Position numbers and translations under genes: made by a program. A DNA stretch of 64,000 nucleotides from Proteles cristata cristata (lineage: Eukaryota; Chordata; Mammalia; Carnivora; Hyaenidae). Position 1 is the first letter of the stretch. Every line of letters starts with the position of its first letter. Shown in pieces: positions 45,851-57,529 of the stretch. The DNA is taken from assembly GCA_017311185.1 (NCBI GenBank), contig JAESUZ010003884.1:289001-353000 (forward strand), written 5' to 3'. The notes beneath the pieces were generated by a model that ran no database searches, was not told the origin of the DNA, and saw nothing but the letters and a program-made list of their open reading frames with translations.

Positions 45851-45999
45851 AGCCTCAGAATCACAGAATGCAGGGACTTTGAGGGATCTCAGCAATGACG
45901 TATTCTGATGCTTTCCTAGATTCTATGTTGCTGAATTCTAGAAGCTATGCCTCCTAGGCCCCTAGTGAGACCAGAGGGCACTGGGAATGTGAGTGTACT

Positions 46000-46390
46000 T
46001 GTCAGTTTAGGTCAAGTTGTGCTGCAGTAACAAATGATCCCCAAATCTGAATGCCTTACAACAGTAAAGGTGCATTTCTCACTTCTGTGGAATGACCATC
46101 ACAGATCAACCCTGGCTTTGCTTCATGGTTTCTTCATTCTGGAATTTGCGGTAGGAGAGACTTTTACGGGGCACATGCTGGGTCCATTTCAGAGACAGAA
46201 GAGTGGTGGACCACGGCTTCTAAAGCTTCCGCTCGGCAATAGCACCTGTCACTCCCATCTATGCTCATTGGCCAAAAGCGGGTCATTGGCCAAGTCTGAT
46301 GGCAGGGCAACAAGGAGGTATATTTCTTCTCCAGGAACAGGGGAAAGATAATTTGAGCAGTGATGCAATATTCATCATGGAGTCTAGGAA
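46000..46390 (-). mobile_element. MaLR-like solitary LTR remnant
   Basis: The text 'gctgcagtaacaaatgatccccaaatctgaatgcc' and 'tcattggccaaaagcgggtcattggccaagtc' is similar in layout to the LTR-like segment at 5601-5924. No retroviral internal region is attached. Confidence 0.5.
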
Positions 46391-46935
46391 TTCCCTGCCC
46401 CGGCTTCAACCCATGCAGCTTATGTCTGACTGTTCTGTATATTGGACTTAACATGCAATTTTGGACTCATATTTTGGCTGAAGAAGCCAGGCAACGAATG
46501 CTCTATGTCCACTAAAAGCTGTTCTCCCCTCCCACAGTGGAGTCCCAACTCACCTCTCACGTAGAAATGGCAGTATGTTGACTTCTTACTCATAGGATGT
46601 ACATCAAACTGACAGGTACTGACTTTAGGCCATTATTTTTAAGAAGCAGGTATATACATAATTTTTTGCTTCTCCCCTTAGTGCAGGAAGATGCAGATAA
46701 TGGCAAAGCCATAGGAGATGGCTCAGAAATGAGAGAGACAGTCCCTGAATCACAGTATGGAAGAAAGCGGCCACCTGTCTCACCACGGGTTGCTAGGTAA
46801 CTGAGAAAGGAGACCCTCTTTTTTCTTTCTCTAGCCACATACATTCTAGGGTCTGTTAGGTATAGCTGTTTAAACTCCAAAGATTGTGCATATAAAAACA
46901 AATTTGGCTTCATCTAAGTCTTTCCTTGTTCTAAG
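46391..46935. other. Unassigned non-coding sequence
   Basis: The opposed frames at 46590-46913 and 46597-46800 show no domain. No repeat was recognised. Confidence 0.45.
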
Positions 46936-47035
46936 AAGGAAGCGGAAAGTCAGGGAGATATGGTAACTTGCCCATAAGTTCGCTGTTATAGTAGAAGGAA
47001 GGCTCACCCCAGGCCTCTGCCACTGTATCTGGCTG
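46936..47035 (-). mobile_element. MIR fragment, weak
   Basis: The text 'agatatggtaacttgcccataagttcgctg' with 'aggcctctgcc' fits the reverse MIR core. It is short and diverged. Confidence 0.45.
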
Positions 47036-47158
47036 ATACCCTAAGAGATGGAACATGTGGATAAAACTTAGATTCCGGATTGATGGTTCATTGCCAGGAT
47101 CTGGGCCAAAGATGTGCCTTCTGTCTCCTGTACCAGGTTTTTAAAATAATGTGAATTA

Positions 47159-47378
47159 GGGGCACCCAGGTGGCTCAGTCGGTTGAGTGTCTGGCTCTTG
47201 ATTTTGGTTCAGGTCATGATCCCAGGGTTGTGGGATGGAGCCCTGCATCGAGCTGTGCACTGAGCGTGGAGCCTGCTTAAGATTCACTCTGTCTCTCTCT
47301 CTCTACCCGCCCTCCACTCCCCACCGCTGGCCCCTCCCCCACTCTCTCTTTCTCTCAAATAAATAAATAAATAAATAA
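47159..47378 (+). mobile_element. Older CAN-SINE
   Basis: Forward copy 'ggcacccaggtggctcagtcgg' with 'gttgagtgtctggctcttg' and 'gatcccagggttgtgggatgg', a form typical of older caniform/feliform-shared copies, and an (AAAT)n tail. TGAATTA/AGAATTA flanks are weak. Confidence 0.9.
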
Positions 47379-47385
47379 GAATTAA

Positions 47386-48529
47386 TTACAAATATGTAAA
47401 TATCAGGATATCCTATAGGTTCCAACTCCTCTTGAAAAATTCTACGGTCTGGAAGTGCTGGGTCCACATCCCCACAAGGGAACAATTGGCTTTAACCTGT
47501 TTAGATGAGGTGTGTCCTCTCCAGTTCCCTCCCATCCCCTCTACACCATATTGTTTTCTTCCCTCCGAAGCTTAGAGTTGGTTTGCCATTTATTCTGATG
47601 CTTATACAGACAATACAAAGAAGAGTGTAAATTTGTATTTTCTTTGTTTCTATAAGAGACAGAATAAGGAACAATAATACAGAAGTAAAAAAAAAATGAG
47701 GGGGGAGAGTGTGGCTGGGAGAGAGTATATTTCTTTGGGAAAGTGAAGAACTATGCCTATCCCAGCCCACTACACTTCCTTCAGTTACCTAATCTCCCAT
47801 AAGTATTTGTGTTCTCGATACCTTGACTAGGGATTAATGTGAGGGAAATACCTTCTCTTTCCTTAAGGCCATCACTGAGTCAAAACCAGTGTTCTTTTCT
47901 GAGCCAGAGGTGACATATGCAGACTATCACCTACATTAGTGTGGTATGACTACTCCCTTTAGTCTTGTGGGGGGTACCCACTGAGGGCAAAGGGCCAAGC
48001 CAGAGGCCTGGGCTGGTGGGTACAGCAATGACCGAGTTGGGATCTGTGTTCTCCAGAGGCTGGGAATGAACATCAAGGGCAGCTTCAAGGCCATGGGTCT
48101 CAGCCTTACTGCCTCTTCCTCAGTACACAGGATGGAGGCTTCACTCACTAGGGACATCTCTCCTAAAGCCCACCCAGGGTGTATGTGTCCTGTAATAGTA
48201 TTTTAGAATGTTAGCTCGTGTTTTTTTCTACTGTATCTCCTATTAACCCTCTAAGTGCCCTGTCACTTAAGAATCCTGCTCTCACGTCTCAACGGACAGC
48301 TAACATATGAAGGAAAGGCATCCTTTGCTGCTTGGAAGGCTAGGTGGTAAGCTCTAGCAGAGATTCTAGGCTCCAAGACTAGGAAATGGCTCCATGTGAG
48401 CATTGATGCAAACCTTTGTGCAAATATATTCTTTTTTATGAAGACTTTTGCTCACCACCCAATTTGAAATGATGTGCCTCTTCACCATTCCTCACTCCTC
48501 TCCCCACTCATCCCTGAGGCAATTTTGCA
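47386..48529. other. Unassigned non-coding sequence
   Basis: About 1.1 kb without a recognised element. Confidence 0.45.
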
Positions 48530-48690
48530 CACATTTTGCGTGTTTAATGGTGTCTCCATCTCTGGGTTGTTAGCACCCACAGGGGCAGGCCCGTCGTCAA
48601 CCTGGTTCACTGGGGCGGCCTCGGTGCGAGGGCAGGCCTGGCACAGAGGAGCAGCTCAACAGATTCTGCGCGGATGAATGAATGAGGTGA
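48530..48690 (+). mobile_element. LINE2 3' end
   Basis: The text 'ggttgttagcacccacaggggcagg', 'cctggcacagaggagcagctcaac' and 'gatgaatgaatgagg' follows the LINE2 3' terminus. Confidence 0.65.
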
Positions 48691-49179
48691 ATTTGATACT
48701 GGTGGGTCTTTGAGTGAAGGCCCCGCTCTCTGACACATGAATTGGATCCTGGGGTAAGTAGTGGATGCCGAGGGTGAGAGCAACGGAAACCCCACATCAC
48801 TTAATGAGGTTTGAAAACAAAAGAGGAGGTTGCTCAGGGGAGGCTGTTTCTAGAGGGGTCATAACTGCGTGGAATGTTGAGATAGACTTGCCCGATGGCA
48901 GGTGAATGCTTCCCCGGGCACTCAGAGGTCTGGGTGTAGCCCAAAGAGCTGACGGGACTGGCAGCCCTTGGGACTGTGAACAGAACTCTAGACACAGAGG
49001 AGGAAATCACAGTGGGCGCCATCTTGGATAAAGGACAACACTGAGGAAGAGAGTTGTGTTCCGCTCCTTCCTGGCCCTCCCCACTCCGTCCAGGTGACTT
49101 GGGAGTGCGGAGAAGCCCTGACTCAACCAGGATGAAGTTTATACCACTTGGTGAAATGAGGGTCTACACAGAACCAGTA
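48691..49179. other. Unassigned non-coding sequence
   Basis: No recognised element or gene. Confidence 0.45.
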
Positions 49180-49222
49180 AAAAACCAAACCAAACCAAAC
49201 CAAACCAAAACCAAAAACCAAA
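49180..49222. repeat. (AAACC)n microsatellite
   Basis: AAACC units with slight length variation. The KNQTKPNQ-type translation is an artefact. Confidence 0.92.
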
Positions 49223-49519
49223 CCTCACATCCCTCCCTCCTCTGTGCTTATGGACTGAAATTTGTATTCCCAGCACGGACATCGCTACACAGCTGTATTT
49301 CCACCACTTTCTCTACCACTCATGCACTGCAAGACTGATTGTGTGATAGCAATAAAGGTGGAGCCACTGTAATTCATTTCTAAAAGGTAATTAATTCACC
49401 AATTTCCGTAATTTGGCTCTCATTTGTCAGGTGACTCATTATACCCCACTGCAACTGACTATGAAAATGTGTTCAAAGACTTGCTGCCATGATGATGGGG
49501 GAAGGGTGCCTGTCGGAAC
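49223..49519. other. Unassigned non-coding sequence
   Basis: No recognised element. Confidence 0.4.
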
Positions 49520-49549
49520 GGGGGGCGGGGGGTGCAGGGAGCCCTGGGC
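49520..49549 (+). other. G-rich tract with GC box
   Basis: GGGGGGCGGGGGG followed by further G-runs gives G4 potential and contains a GGGGCGGGG Sp1-type core. No promoter context is evident. Confidence 0.5.
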
Positions 49550-49640
49550 TGTGAATGGCAAGACCTGGGTTCCCGTTACAGCTGTGTCCTCTAATAGCTG
49601 TGGGCTCCTGGTGGGGTCCTTTCTCTCCCCCTGGGCTTCT
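49545..49640 (+). mobile_element. MIR fragment
   Basis: The text 'gcaagacctgggttcccgttacagc', 'aatagctgtgggctcctgg' and 'ctccccctgggcttctgcc' follows the forward MIR core with decay. Confidence 0.6.
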
Positions 49641-51636
49641 GCCTTTGCACCGGAGGATTCTGGGAAGGAAATGGCCTGTCGTGTATATGTGATTGTCATA
49701 CCTGCAGACCAGCTGTGCTGTGATTCATGTAATGAGATCCTGGATACTTCTGCTGGGTTGCTTGAGATCATCCAGTGTGAGAAGCGTCAGGATGGGAGAC
49801 TTTTAAATGTCCTTTTTCTCTCTGACATTCTGGTCTCCGCCCTGTGACTTTCATAGGGAGAGACTGAGCCACTTCCCAACTTTCTGCGGGCAGCTAGGCT
49901 ACTCAGGCCCCAGCACTTGAACAATGGGGAGCTGCTATCCGTTTGGTTCCCAAACAGGGCTGGAGCCACAGGTGATTGCTTTCAAGTGCAGAGGTTCTTC
50001 CGTAATGTTTGACAACCTCACCTTTGTTAAGTGTTCCCCCCGAGGGATTTCGGTTGTGTCCCTGTTTCTTGTTTATGTTTTACCTCTCCTAAAGTGCCAC
50101 TTACCTTCGTGGTGTGATGCAAATGGAAATGCCTGGCGTAGCAGGCTTGGGTTGAAAAAAAAAGAAATCCAAACGAAGGCGAGGATTTGTCGTCCGTCCA
50201 CTAGAGGGCAGCAGAGTCGTGAGAATCGGGATTCTCCGAGGCTTTGTACATTGAAGTGTTGACATGTGACTTGGCAATTGAATAATTTTTGATACTGTCC
50301 TGACACATAAACACCTAGAAGCAGGTTTTCAAAGGTTATTTGCACACTAAAAGAGGAATTAACAAAACGAACTTGCATGCCAAAAGTAATTTTCAATATT
50401 CTACAAAGAACCGTGGCCTCATTATGAGATCGCTTTTAGAGAATATTGGGCCATCGTTAACTGGATATGTTAAACTTAACTGGCAAACACGCATTCAAAA
50501 TAAATCAGGCTGAATGGACCTGAAAAAGTAGATCCGGTGCCTAATAAAAATTTCTGCTGGGATTGGGGGCTGGCCAAGTCACCCGAAAGGAGAAATTTGG
50601 TTTTAAGTGATTTTTCTATGTCCCTCAGGCCTGGGTGCTCCCAGATCGGTGGCACTAACACGGTTAAACAATTGTACACATACGATGTGGCCGTGTGTGT
50701 TATTGTGGTAATTTATTTTTAAACTCCTGCTCTACCTTCCCCGGAAAAAGTCAGCAAATTATCAGAGTTTATTCCATTGACATTCTCACACCTTGAGAAA
50801 TAGCCCATTTGTATTATCACAGTTTGATATATTTCCCATTTAACTGAGCTTCTTTGGCAAGTTGGCATTTTAATTTAATTATACTTTTTGCTAATGGTCT
50901 TTATTTTTCAGTGTCTGTGTGTAAAACGCCCGTGGCTTTGATGATCTCCCCCACCCCTTCCCAGTGCCAAGCTGTAGTGCAAATTTATAAACTGACAAAA
51001 TTCAGCGTAAAATTCAGGAGGTGAAATTAAAGAATCTGTAAAGAAATCCTGCTCGAACCACAAGGCATTTTCTTCTCTCGCGGACGGCGGCCCCGTCTTG
51101 CTTGCGTTTCTAGTTCCTGTCCCTGACGGGGACCTTCGGCACAAAAGAAGGTGGGGCCATTGCTCCCCTGGGTCTGAGAAGGACAGAGACCACCAGGGGC
51201 TTCGATTCCTCCCGGGGGCTTTTCGGTGCCTCGGAGGATCTAGCAACCACAGCAGTAAGTGAAGTTTCCTTGGCTTCCTGGCAATGCTTGCAGCTTCTTG
51301 GGGCTTTTCCCTTCCGGATAGTAACTGATCATGGGGGCAGGCGGCTCTCCTTGAGGACTGGCTGGTGGAGTCTGGATGGGGGCCCTCCCAGGACCTCAGG
51401 GCTGCACTGGCCTGCATTTTGAAGCAGAGAGGAGCTGCTGAATGGATATACCCGGAGCGGAGAGTGTACACACGTGTGCTGACACACAAGTGTGTGCACC
51501 CCATTTCCTCGATGCTAACACGCCATTGACTCTAAGACACACCCACTGATTCAATAACAGGCTTTCAAAAGAAAAAAAAAGCACTGCTGTATTAAACATG
51601 CACATTGATTGTAGGGTACATTCCAATCTCAGAAAT
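49641..51636. other. Repeat-free block with a CTCF-like site and the longest frame
   Basis: About 2 kb without recognised repeats. It contains the CTCF-like motif at 50198 and the 198-codon reverse frame at 50908-51504. The frame has no recognisable domain, no signal peptide or membrane segment, and my rough estimate for chance occurrence of such a frame across 64 kb and six frames is of order 0.5. It is not called as a gene. Confidence 0.45.
50198..50214 (+). promoter_or_regulatory. Candidate CTCF site (forward), strong match
   Basis: CCACTAGAGGGCAGCAG matches the CCASYAGRKGGCRS core without mismatch. The site is in a repeat-free block and is not SINE-derived. Occupancy and loop role cannot be seen from sequence. 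Confidence 0.7.
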
Positions 51637-51646
51637 GCTAAAAGGG

Positions 51647-51840
51647 AGGGATGCCTGGGTGGCTCAGTCAGTTAAACATCCGACTTCGGCTCAGGTCATG
51701 ATCTCTGGTTAGTGGGATCGAGCCCCGCGTCAGGCTTGGTGCTGACAGCTCAGAGCCTGGAGCCTGCTTTGAATTCTGTGTCTCCCTCTCTATCTTTCCC
51801 CATCTCCCTCTCTCTCTCTCAAAAATAAACATTAAAAAAG
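51647..51840 (+). mobile_element. CAN-SINE with 10-bp target duplication
   Basis: TGCTAAAAGG at 51637-51646 and 51841-51850. Forward copy with 'tgcctgggtggctcagtcag', B box 'gggatcgagcccc' and tail 'aaaaataaacattaaaaaa'. Confidence 0.97.
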
Positions 51841-51850
51841 TGCTAAAAGG

Positions 51851-53461
51851 CAGAAAACAAACAAAGGCTGATTTTAAAATCTTGGAAATTGAGTGTGTAT
51901 AATTTTGATAGCTATATTTCAGGCAAAGTAAGCTTTCAACATAGCTCCCAGAATACAACGCAGCACCTGGAAACCTGTGCATCCGGGGTCAAGTTCATAA
52001 CGTCCTGACTCCTCAATGGGAAAACCGTCCTTGTTCTGATTCGCAGGGTGCAGGGATAAAAACGATGCCCGTCTGTAGCAGCTGTGGGCATGTGCTGTCT
52101 CCTGTTCGTGTATCTCACTGGATATGTGTTCTCTGCGTTTGTTTCATTCTGTTTTGTTGGACTCGGCTGAATTTTCCCACAGGAACCTCACCCCACCCGC
52201 CGGCGTCACCCCCTGGTAGTCTCACCCACCTGGCCTGCTTGGCTGATTTGCCTTATAGAAGTGTGTGGACAAGAACCAATTCATTTAATCAGTTTAGCAA
52301 AGCCCGGGCCAATTTATTTGCCTATTCTCAAAAAGGCATCCGTCCACTCCTGCAGAGAAAGCTGAGAACACCAGGAGAATTCTAATAGAGGAGGGTTTTC
52401 CATTAAAACAGAGGGGGTGAGGCTTGTGAGTGTATCACAAGATCTTGATGACACCATCAAGGACCCTATGAACCCATCCATTATACAGGATCCCTTACAA
52501 GAAAGGTCCGGCCTGCTCCAGCGTGGCAGAAAGGAAAGAAAAGGGGCACACAATTGAAGAACAGAGTGTGTTAATTACCTCACTCAGGGGATCCTATAAA
52601 ACATGATGCATATGTAAATTGGTACAATGAATATGATTACTGCAGGATTTAATTTTCATAAGGAGGAGCTGAGAAGGAGGGGGGTGGAGAGACGGGAGCT
52701 CCGATGCCACTCTCTTCCATCTCGGTCCTCTCTTCCACAAATGAGAGTCCTGTTCTCACCTAACCAGCAGTGTCTCTACTGGCTGACCTCACTGGAGTAC
52801 ATGGAGTCCCTCCCTTGCCTCTCAGTTGTTACTCAGTTATTTGCCTGAGCACATGAAATCCTTTTACACCACGAAAGACAGGGTATAAAGTCAAGAGACG
52901 TAGGTAGTGGAAGGCAACTCCACATAGAATGTCTGAGATCTTCAGGAAGGCTTTGCAGCTCCCTGGCTACTCGTTGGTGCAGAGCACTGGCAGTGTGGGC
53001 AGTGGGGCCACAGGGAAGTATGGGGGCCACTTAGGCAGAGATGGACAGGGAGCAGGGGAGGAGAGAAGTCATCAGATTCTGATATATTTTTGTTGACATG
53101 GGTGGAATAAAAACCACCCACCCAGAGCACAGAAGGATGATGCCAGGTTTGGGGCTGAGCAAATGGAAGACGTGTGTTGTCAGTTTTTGATATGGGGAAA
53201 ACCTTTTTTTTTTTTAATGCGAAGTGTAAACTTTGTACCAGTTGAAAGAGGAAACAAGTACTGTTTGGGATAGAGTGAGGCGACTGACAGAGAACAGAGA
53301 AGAATTCAAGACAAGGTGTCGGAGAGGGAAAGCATAAGAGAACACAAACCTAAGGATGGATTCAAACTCCTGAGAAATACTCAGCTTTAGGGGGGAGTGG
53401 ATTCCCCTTGACCTAGGAGGACAGACGCACGCCATTATTAAACATAATTATTATTGAATTA

Positions 53462-53463
<2 letters not shown>
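51851..53463. other. Unassigned non-coding sequence
   Basis: About 1.6 kb with no recognised repeat or gene. Short frames overlap on both strands. A T-run lies near 53205-53215. Confidence 0.45.

Positions 53464-53510
<47 letters not shown>
53464..53510. repeat. (GT)n microsatellite
   Basis: About 20 GT units ending in GCGCGC. Confidence 0.96.
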
Positions 53511-53514
<4 letters not shown>

Positions 53515-54216
53515 ACCGTTTCATTCAGACAACTAGGAGCTCCTTGATGGGAGCCCCCTCTCTGATTCTTTGGCTGACCCTAGTCATTCAGGTGACACTT
53601 TGAACAGTCTGGTTGGGGCAGGCGTGGTCACTGGCACCGAGCCGGTCTCCTTGGCTGACTTCGGATCTGCTTGGAAGGGTGGACCAAGCAAGGGAGAAAA
53701 TATTGTTCTTGTCCTTCCGGGTGGGACCTAGAGATCTTCACATTCTCCTTTGTGTCTTTTGTCCTTAGAACCACATGTCTCTCCTGTCCTCACACTCAGA
53801 AGACGCTGCGTGGAATGCCATCCTGTCCTGGTCACCGTCTTTGTCTGGCCTGGGCATCTAAGAGAGAGAATAGTCCTGGCCTAGTCGTCTTAGTACACGG
53901 TGTGTCCTCGGCACCGGCAGTGTTAAAGAAGCAGAAAGCTGCAAAGAAGTGTTATCGGCCTTTTTGTTTTTTGTGTCTGGGGGACCCAGAGTCAGTGACT
54001 GAGTGGTGGCAGATGGGATGGTTAGAGGTTCGGTGCTATAGGAGACCTGGGGCTGTTTTAAAAACCAAAGGAAATCCACCTCACTCCTCTGTTCTCTTTC
54101 ATCGGGAAGGAGCTGTGGCATCTAATTGTGATTACAACTGGTGGTACCCATTGATTCAAGCTTCTTTCAAGGTCATGATTTTATTGTTCAGTCATTCTTT
54201 TAAACCAATGCATTGA
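53511..54216. other. Unassigned sequence with a 181-codon frame
   Basis: The forward frame at 53671-54216 has no recognised domain and low-information composition. A pyrimidine tract ending in TTAG at about 53743-53768 resembles a splice acceptor but no matching donor or second exon was identified. Not called as a gene. Confidence 0.4.
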
Positions 54217-54364
54217 AGGTGGCTGGGTGGCTCAGTCGGTTGAGCGTCTGACTCTTGATTCATGATCACAGGGTCATGGGATCGAGCCTCATGTCGAGCT
54301 TTGCACGCAGCGTGGAGTCTGCTTGAGATTCTCTCTCTCTGCCTCTGCCCCACTTGCATGCATG

Positions 54365-54395
<31 letters not shown>

Positions 54396-54419
54396 AAAAT
54401 TTAAATTTAAATTAAAAAA
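54217..54419 (+). mobile_element. Older CAN-SINE
   Basis: Forward copy 'ggtggctgggtggctcagtcgg', 'gttgagcgtctgactcttg', 'ggatcgagcctcatgtcgagc', an expanded CT tract (54369-54396) and an ATTTAAATTTAAATT tail. It resembles the copy at 47159. Confidence 0.92.
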
Positions 54420-54938
54420 AGTCACCCTTTGAAAAATGAACAATAAAATAAACGAAGGTATCACTGCCCCTCTCATTTGGGTTTATGGAAAAAGCAAAGG
54501 CTCTTCCTAGATTTCGCTTTTTAGTCCACCAGGGCTGTCCTCGTCACCAACTGCCAGCAGCCATTTGCACCCAACATGGGTGTTTTGCACCTACCGAAAA
54601 GAGCATCCTAGCAGGACCTCAGTCGCCGAGATGATCGGGGTTGGAGGGGGGGCCCAGAAGGCAGCTTTTCTGGCAAGATGGAGATTGTTTACTCCATGGA
54701 GTCTTTGCTATTTGAGCCTGGGTACAGAGGGCGATTTAAAAAGCTGTTCCTTTGCCACCGGAGAAATCCGCCCCTAAAATTGGGGTGCATGAGCACCAAC
54801 CACCCAGGTTTTTTTTTTTTCTAGAATAAAGGATCAAACAGAAGAGACAGAGGCCATTTCCTGTAGACCCTCAGCCGCTGCACCTTTGCACCTAAAGGTA
54901 TTCAACATATAGATGTCTTTACAGTTCCTTATAGTTAT
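54420..54938. other. Unassigned non-coding sequence
   Basis: No recognised element. It includes a T-run near 54810-54821. Confidence 0.45.
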
Positions 54939-55352
54939 TGTAATGGATGGAATCATGTTCCTCCAAAATGCTACGTGGGGAGTCCCAGTACCTCAGAATG
55001 TCAGCCTTTGGGAGAGGAGGTCTTTATAAGGGTAATCAAGTTAAGATGAGGACATTAGGCTAGTCCCTAATCTAGTATGACTGGAATCCTTATAAAAGAG
55101 AGGAAGTTGGGACACAGACAGGCATGCACAGAAGGAAGACAATGAAAAGAGACATAGATACTGGCCATTTATAACCACTGAGAGAGAGCTAGAGCATCTC
55201 CTTCCCTTGCGGGCCCCCAGAGGGAACCAAATCTGCTGACCCCTTGATGTCAGACTCTCAGACCTCCCGAACTGTTGGCAGAGTGCATTTCTGCTGTGGA
55301 AGCTCCCCAGTCTGTGGTCCTTTGTTATGGCAGCCCTAGGAAAGGAATATAC
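54939..55352 (+). mobile_element. MaLR (MLT1-like) solitary LTR
   Basis: Forward MLT1-type order: 'tgtaatggatggaatcatg', 'tcagcctttgggagagg', 'ttataagggtaatcaag', 'gatgaggacattaggctag', 'ccttataaaagagaggaag' and 'tttgttatggcagccctag'. This is one of the best preserved LTRs here. It has no internal genes. Confidence 0.85.
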
Positions 55353-55618
55353 TTACCTATGACATTTACTACATTTTGGGTCATTTCATTGGCTCCTTCT
55401 ACTATGTATGCACTGATTGGTTAATGCAGTCTTTGATTCTGCAGGCAATGGAGTGTGTGATGTCAGGATTACTCCCAAAGACAAATGAAATAGACTACAC
55501 AGGATGGTTTGTAAGGATCACTTGGTGGCTCAGCAATTAGGGCTCAGCTCAAATGAGTATTTTTCTGCTGGGCTCAGTGGCTAAAGTTGGGTGAAACATC
55601 TAAGATGACTTAACTCAT
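55353..55618. other. Unassigned non-coding sequence
   Basis: Short stretch without recognised elements. Confidence 0.4.
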
Positions 55619-55632
55619 AAGACTGGTGGTTG

Positions 55633-55854
55633 AGGGCGCCTGGATGGCTCAGTCCGTTAAGGGTCTGACTTTGACTCAGATCATGATCTCACTGTCTGCA
55701 GGTTCAAGCCCCGTGTTAGGCACATTGGGCTCTGTGCTGACACCTCAGAGCCTGGAGCTGCTCTGGATTCTGTGTCTCCCCCTCCACCCCCCCAGCTCAC
55801 TCTCCATCTCTTTCTCTCTCTCTCAAAGATAACTAAATATTTAAAAAAGAAAAA
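55633..55854 (+). mobile_element. CAN-SINE with 14-bp target duplication
   Basis: AAGACTGGTGGTTG (55619-55632) and AAGACTGGTGATTG (55855-55868) flank a forward copy with 'gggcgcctggatggctcagtcc'. Confidence 0.97.
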
Positions 55855-55994
55855 AAGACTGGTGATTGCTATTGGCTACGGCACCAGGGATGGTTGGGAC
55901 AGCTGGATGACCATGTGACCTCCCGTCTTCAAGGAGGCTTGCCTGGGTGTCTTTGGTTGCAGTTCTGGGGTCCAAGATCTTTCTACACATTCTT

Positions 55995-56230
55995 TTTTTT
56001 TTTTTTTTTTAATTTTTTAATGTTTTATTTACTTCTAGGAGAGAGAGAGAGAGAGAGACAGCGTGAGCAGGGGAGGGTAAGAGAGAGAGGGAGTCCCAGA
56101 CTGAAACAGGCTCCAGGCTCTGAGCTGGCAGTCAGCACAGAGCCCGACGTGGGGCTCGAACCCACGAACCGTGAGATCATGACCTAAGCGAAAGTCGGAC
56201 GCTTAACCGACTAAGCCACCCAGGCGCCCC
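55995..56230 (-). mobile_element. Young CAN-SINE, perfect 17-bp target duplication
   Basis: TCTTTCTACACATTCTT is exact at 55978-55994 and 56231-56247. The body is near consensus for the young group, with a long T-tail and GA expansion. It lies 126 bp after the opposite-strand SINE at 55633-55854. Confidence 0.99.
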
Positions 56231-56247
56231 TCTTTCTACACATTCTT

Positions 56248-57529
56248 AATGATTTCCTTAGGATGGTTTTCCAGGAGTGAAATTACTAGGACAAAGGGCA
56301 TGCCTCGTTTTCAGGCTTTCCCTGCGTCTTACCAAAAATGTGTTCTTTTTTAACAGATTCCATGACCAGGAATTATATGTGTAGTCATTTTCCTTTCGTT
56401 GATGTTTTCTATAACTCACATTCATGTGTAGAGAGAAAAAAAAAAAGCCACGCTCTCTACCTGACTGCATTCAATCAATTCCTAAATTAAGTAGTGCAAG
56501 TGGAAATGTAATTCAGTACACACATCCCTGAGGAGCAAGTGGACTACAGATTCGTTAAGTGGGCTTCGTCCCCTGTTATTAAACACATCCCAATTTTCCT
56601 AGCTGAAGAGGGGGACGGGACAAGCACTTTTACTTCAATTAAATTATTGTAGCATTGAAACTGAACAACTTGCCTCCAGTTCCCTTTGTTCAGGAAAGCC
56701 GTGAATTTCTGTAATTTCTACATATGTCCCAAAGATAACCGGAGCTCTCATTCATTTAAAAGCCAAGAAGACCTGCTTGTGTAAAAACCTGACCGCCATT
56801 TTGTTCGAAGAGCTCTAATATCATTCAATGCTATGTCCATCCAGGCGTTTTCCATTAGTGCACCAGGTCGGGTCAAAGTCAGTATGGTGCTCAAGAAGCA
56901 AACTTCAGAGACAGTCTTTTTGTGTTCCTAAGACTTGCATAAATAACCGTGCCTCTCTGCTTATAGCACTGACACTTAAGGGGGAGGGATAAATAGAAAG
57001 TCAATAGAAGAGTTTCTTAGCAACTCCTAGTATCTTCCCCGGATAGTCAATTTCTCCCAAATTATCTTTCAAGAGGCACGGACAGACATAGGCTACATTT
57101 TAAGTGGTAACATTGCAATATTTATCGGCCAGTCAGAAGAGGAATTTGAAAAAGCCAGGCCTTTAAAATGGATTCTGAAATCCAAATCTTTTGATAAAAG
57201 TTCTGGAAGACGGTGCTCGGCAATCTTTTCACTCCATGGTAGGGATGGCAGTGAGGTTAAGAAGGCAGGGATGTTTTTTCTTTGGTTTCTGGCCGATTGC
57301 TTCTGGAGGGCCTATATCTCCAGCTATATTTTGCGTTAAGCTGTCTTTCTTTATGTTTTCACAGAATTGAAAACATTTGTTTCCTTGCTGGTAGGCAGAG
57401 GTCAAGGCAGACAAAGAGACAGAAAATACTACACTTTCCCCCAAACGCTTTATTAAGTTTACCTTTCGTCAGTATAAGGCTTTGAAATAGCCTAAGCATT
57501 GTGGCCACAGAGACTTAAGACTCCGTAAA
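56248..57529. other. Repeat-free block, candidate regulatory sequence
   Basis: About 1.3 kb free of recognised repeats. Visible motifs include CCGCCATTTTG (YY1-type, 56793-56803), CCCTTTGTTC (SOX/TCF-like, about 56681), CATTAGTGCACC and ATTGCAAT (C/EBP-like, about 57112). Motif density and repeat exclusion suggest a conserved non-coding element. This is inference. Confidence 0.4.

Noticed and set aside
49413..49847. 144-codon frame
   Set aside because: Overlaps an antisense 110-codon frame and a MIR fragment, with no domain.
50899..50912. Splice-acceptor-like tract ending in CAG
   Set aside because: Downstream sequence has an early stop in the nearest frame and no partner donor was recognised.
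52196..52214. CTCF-like sequence
   Set aside because: Two mismatches in the core, including GGT for GGC.
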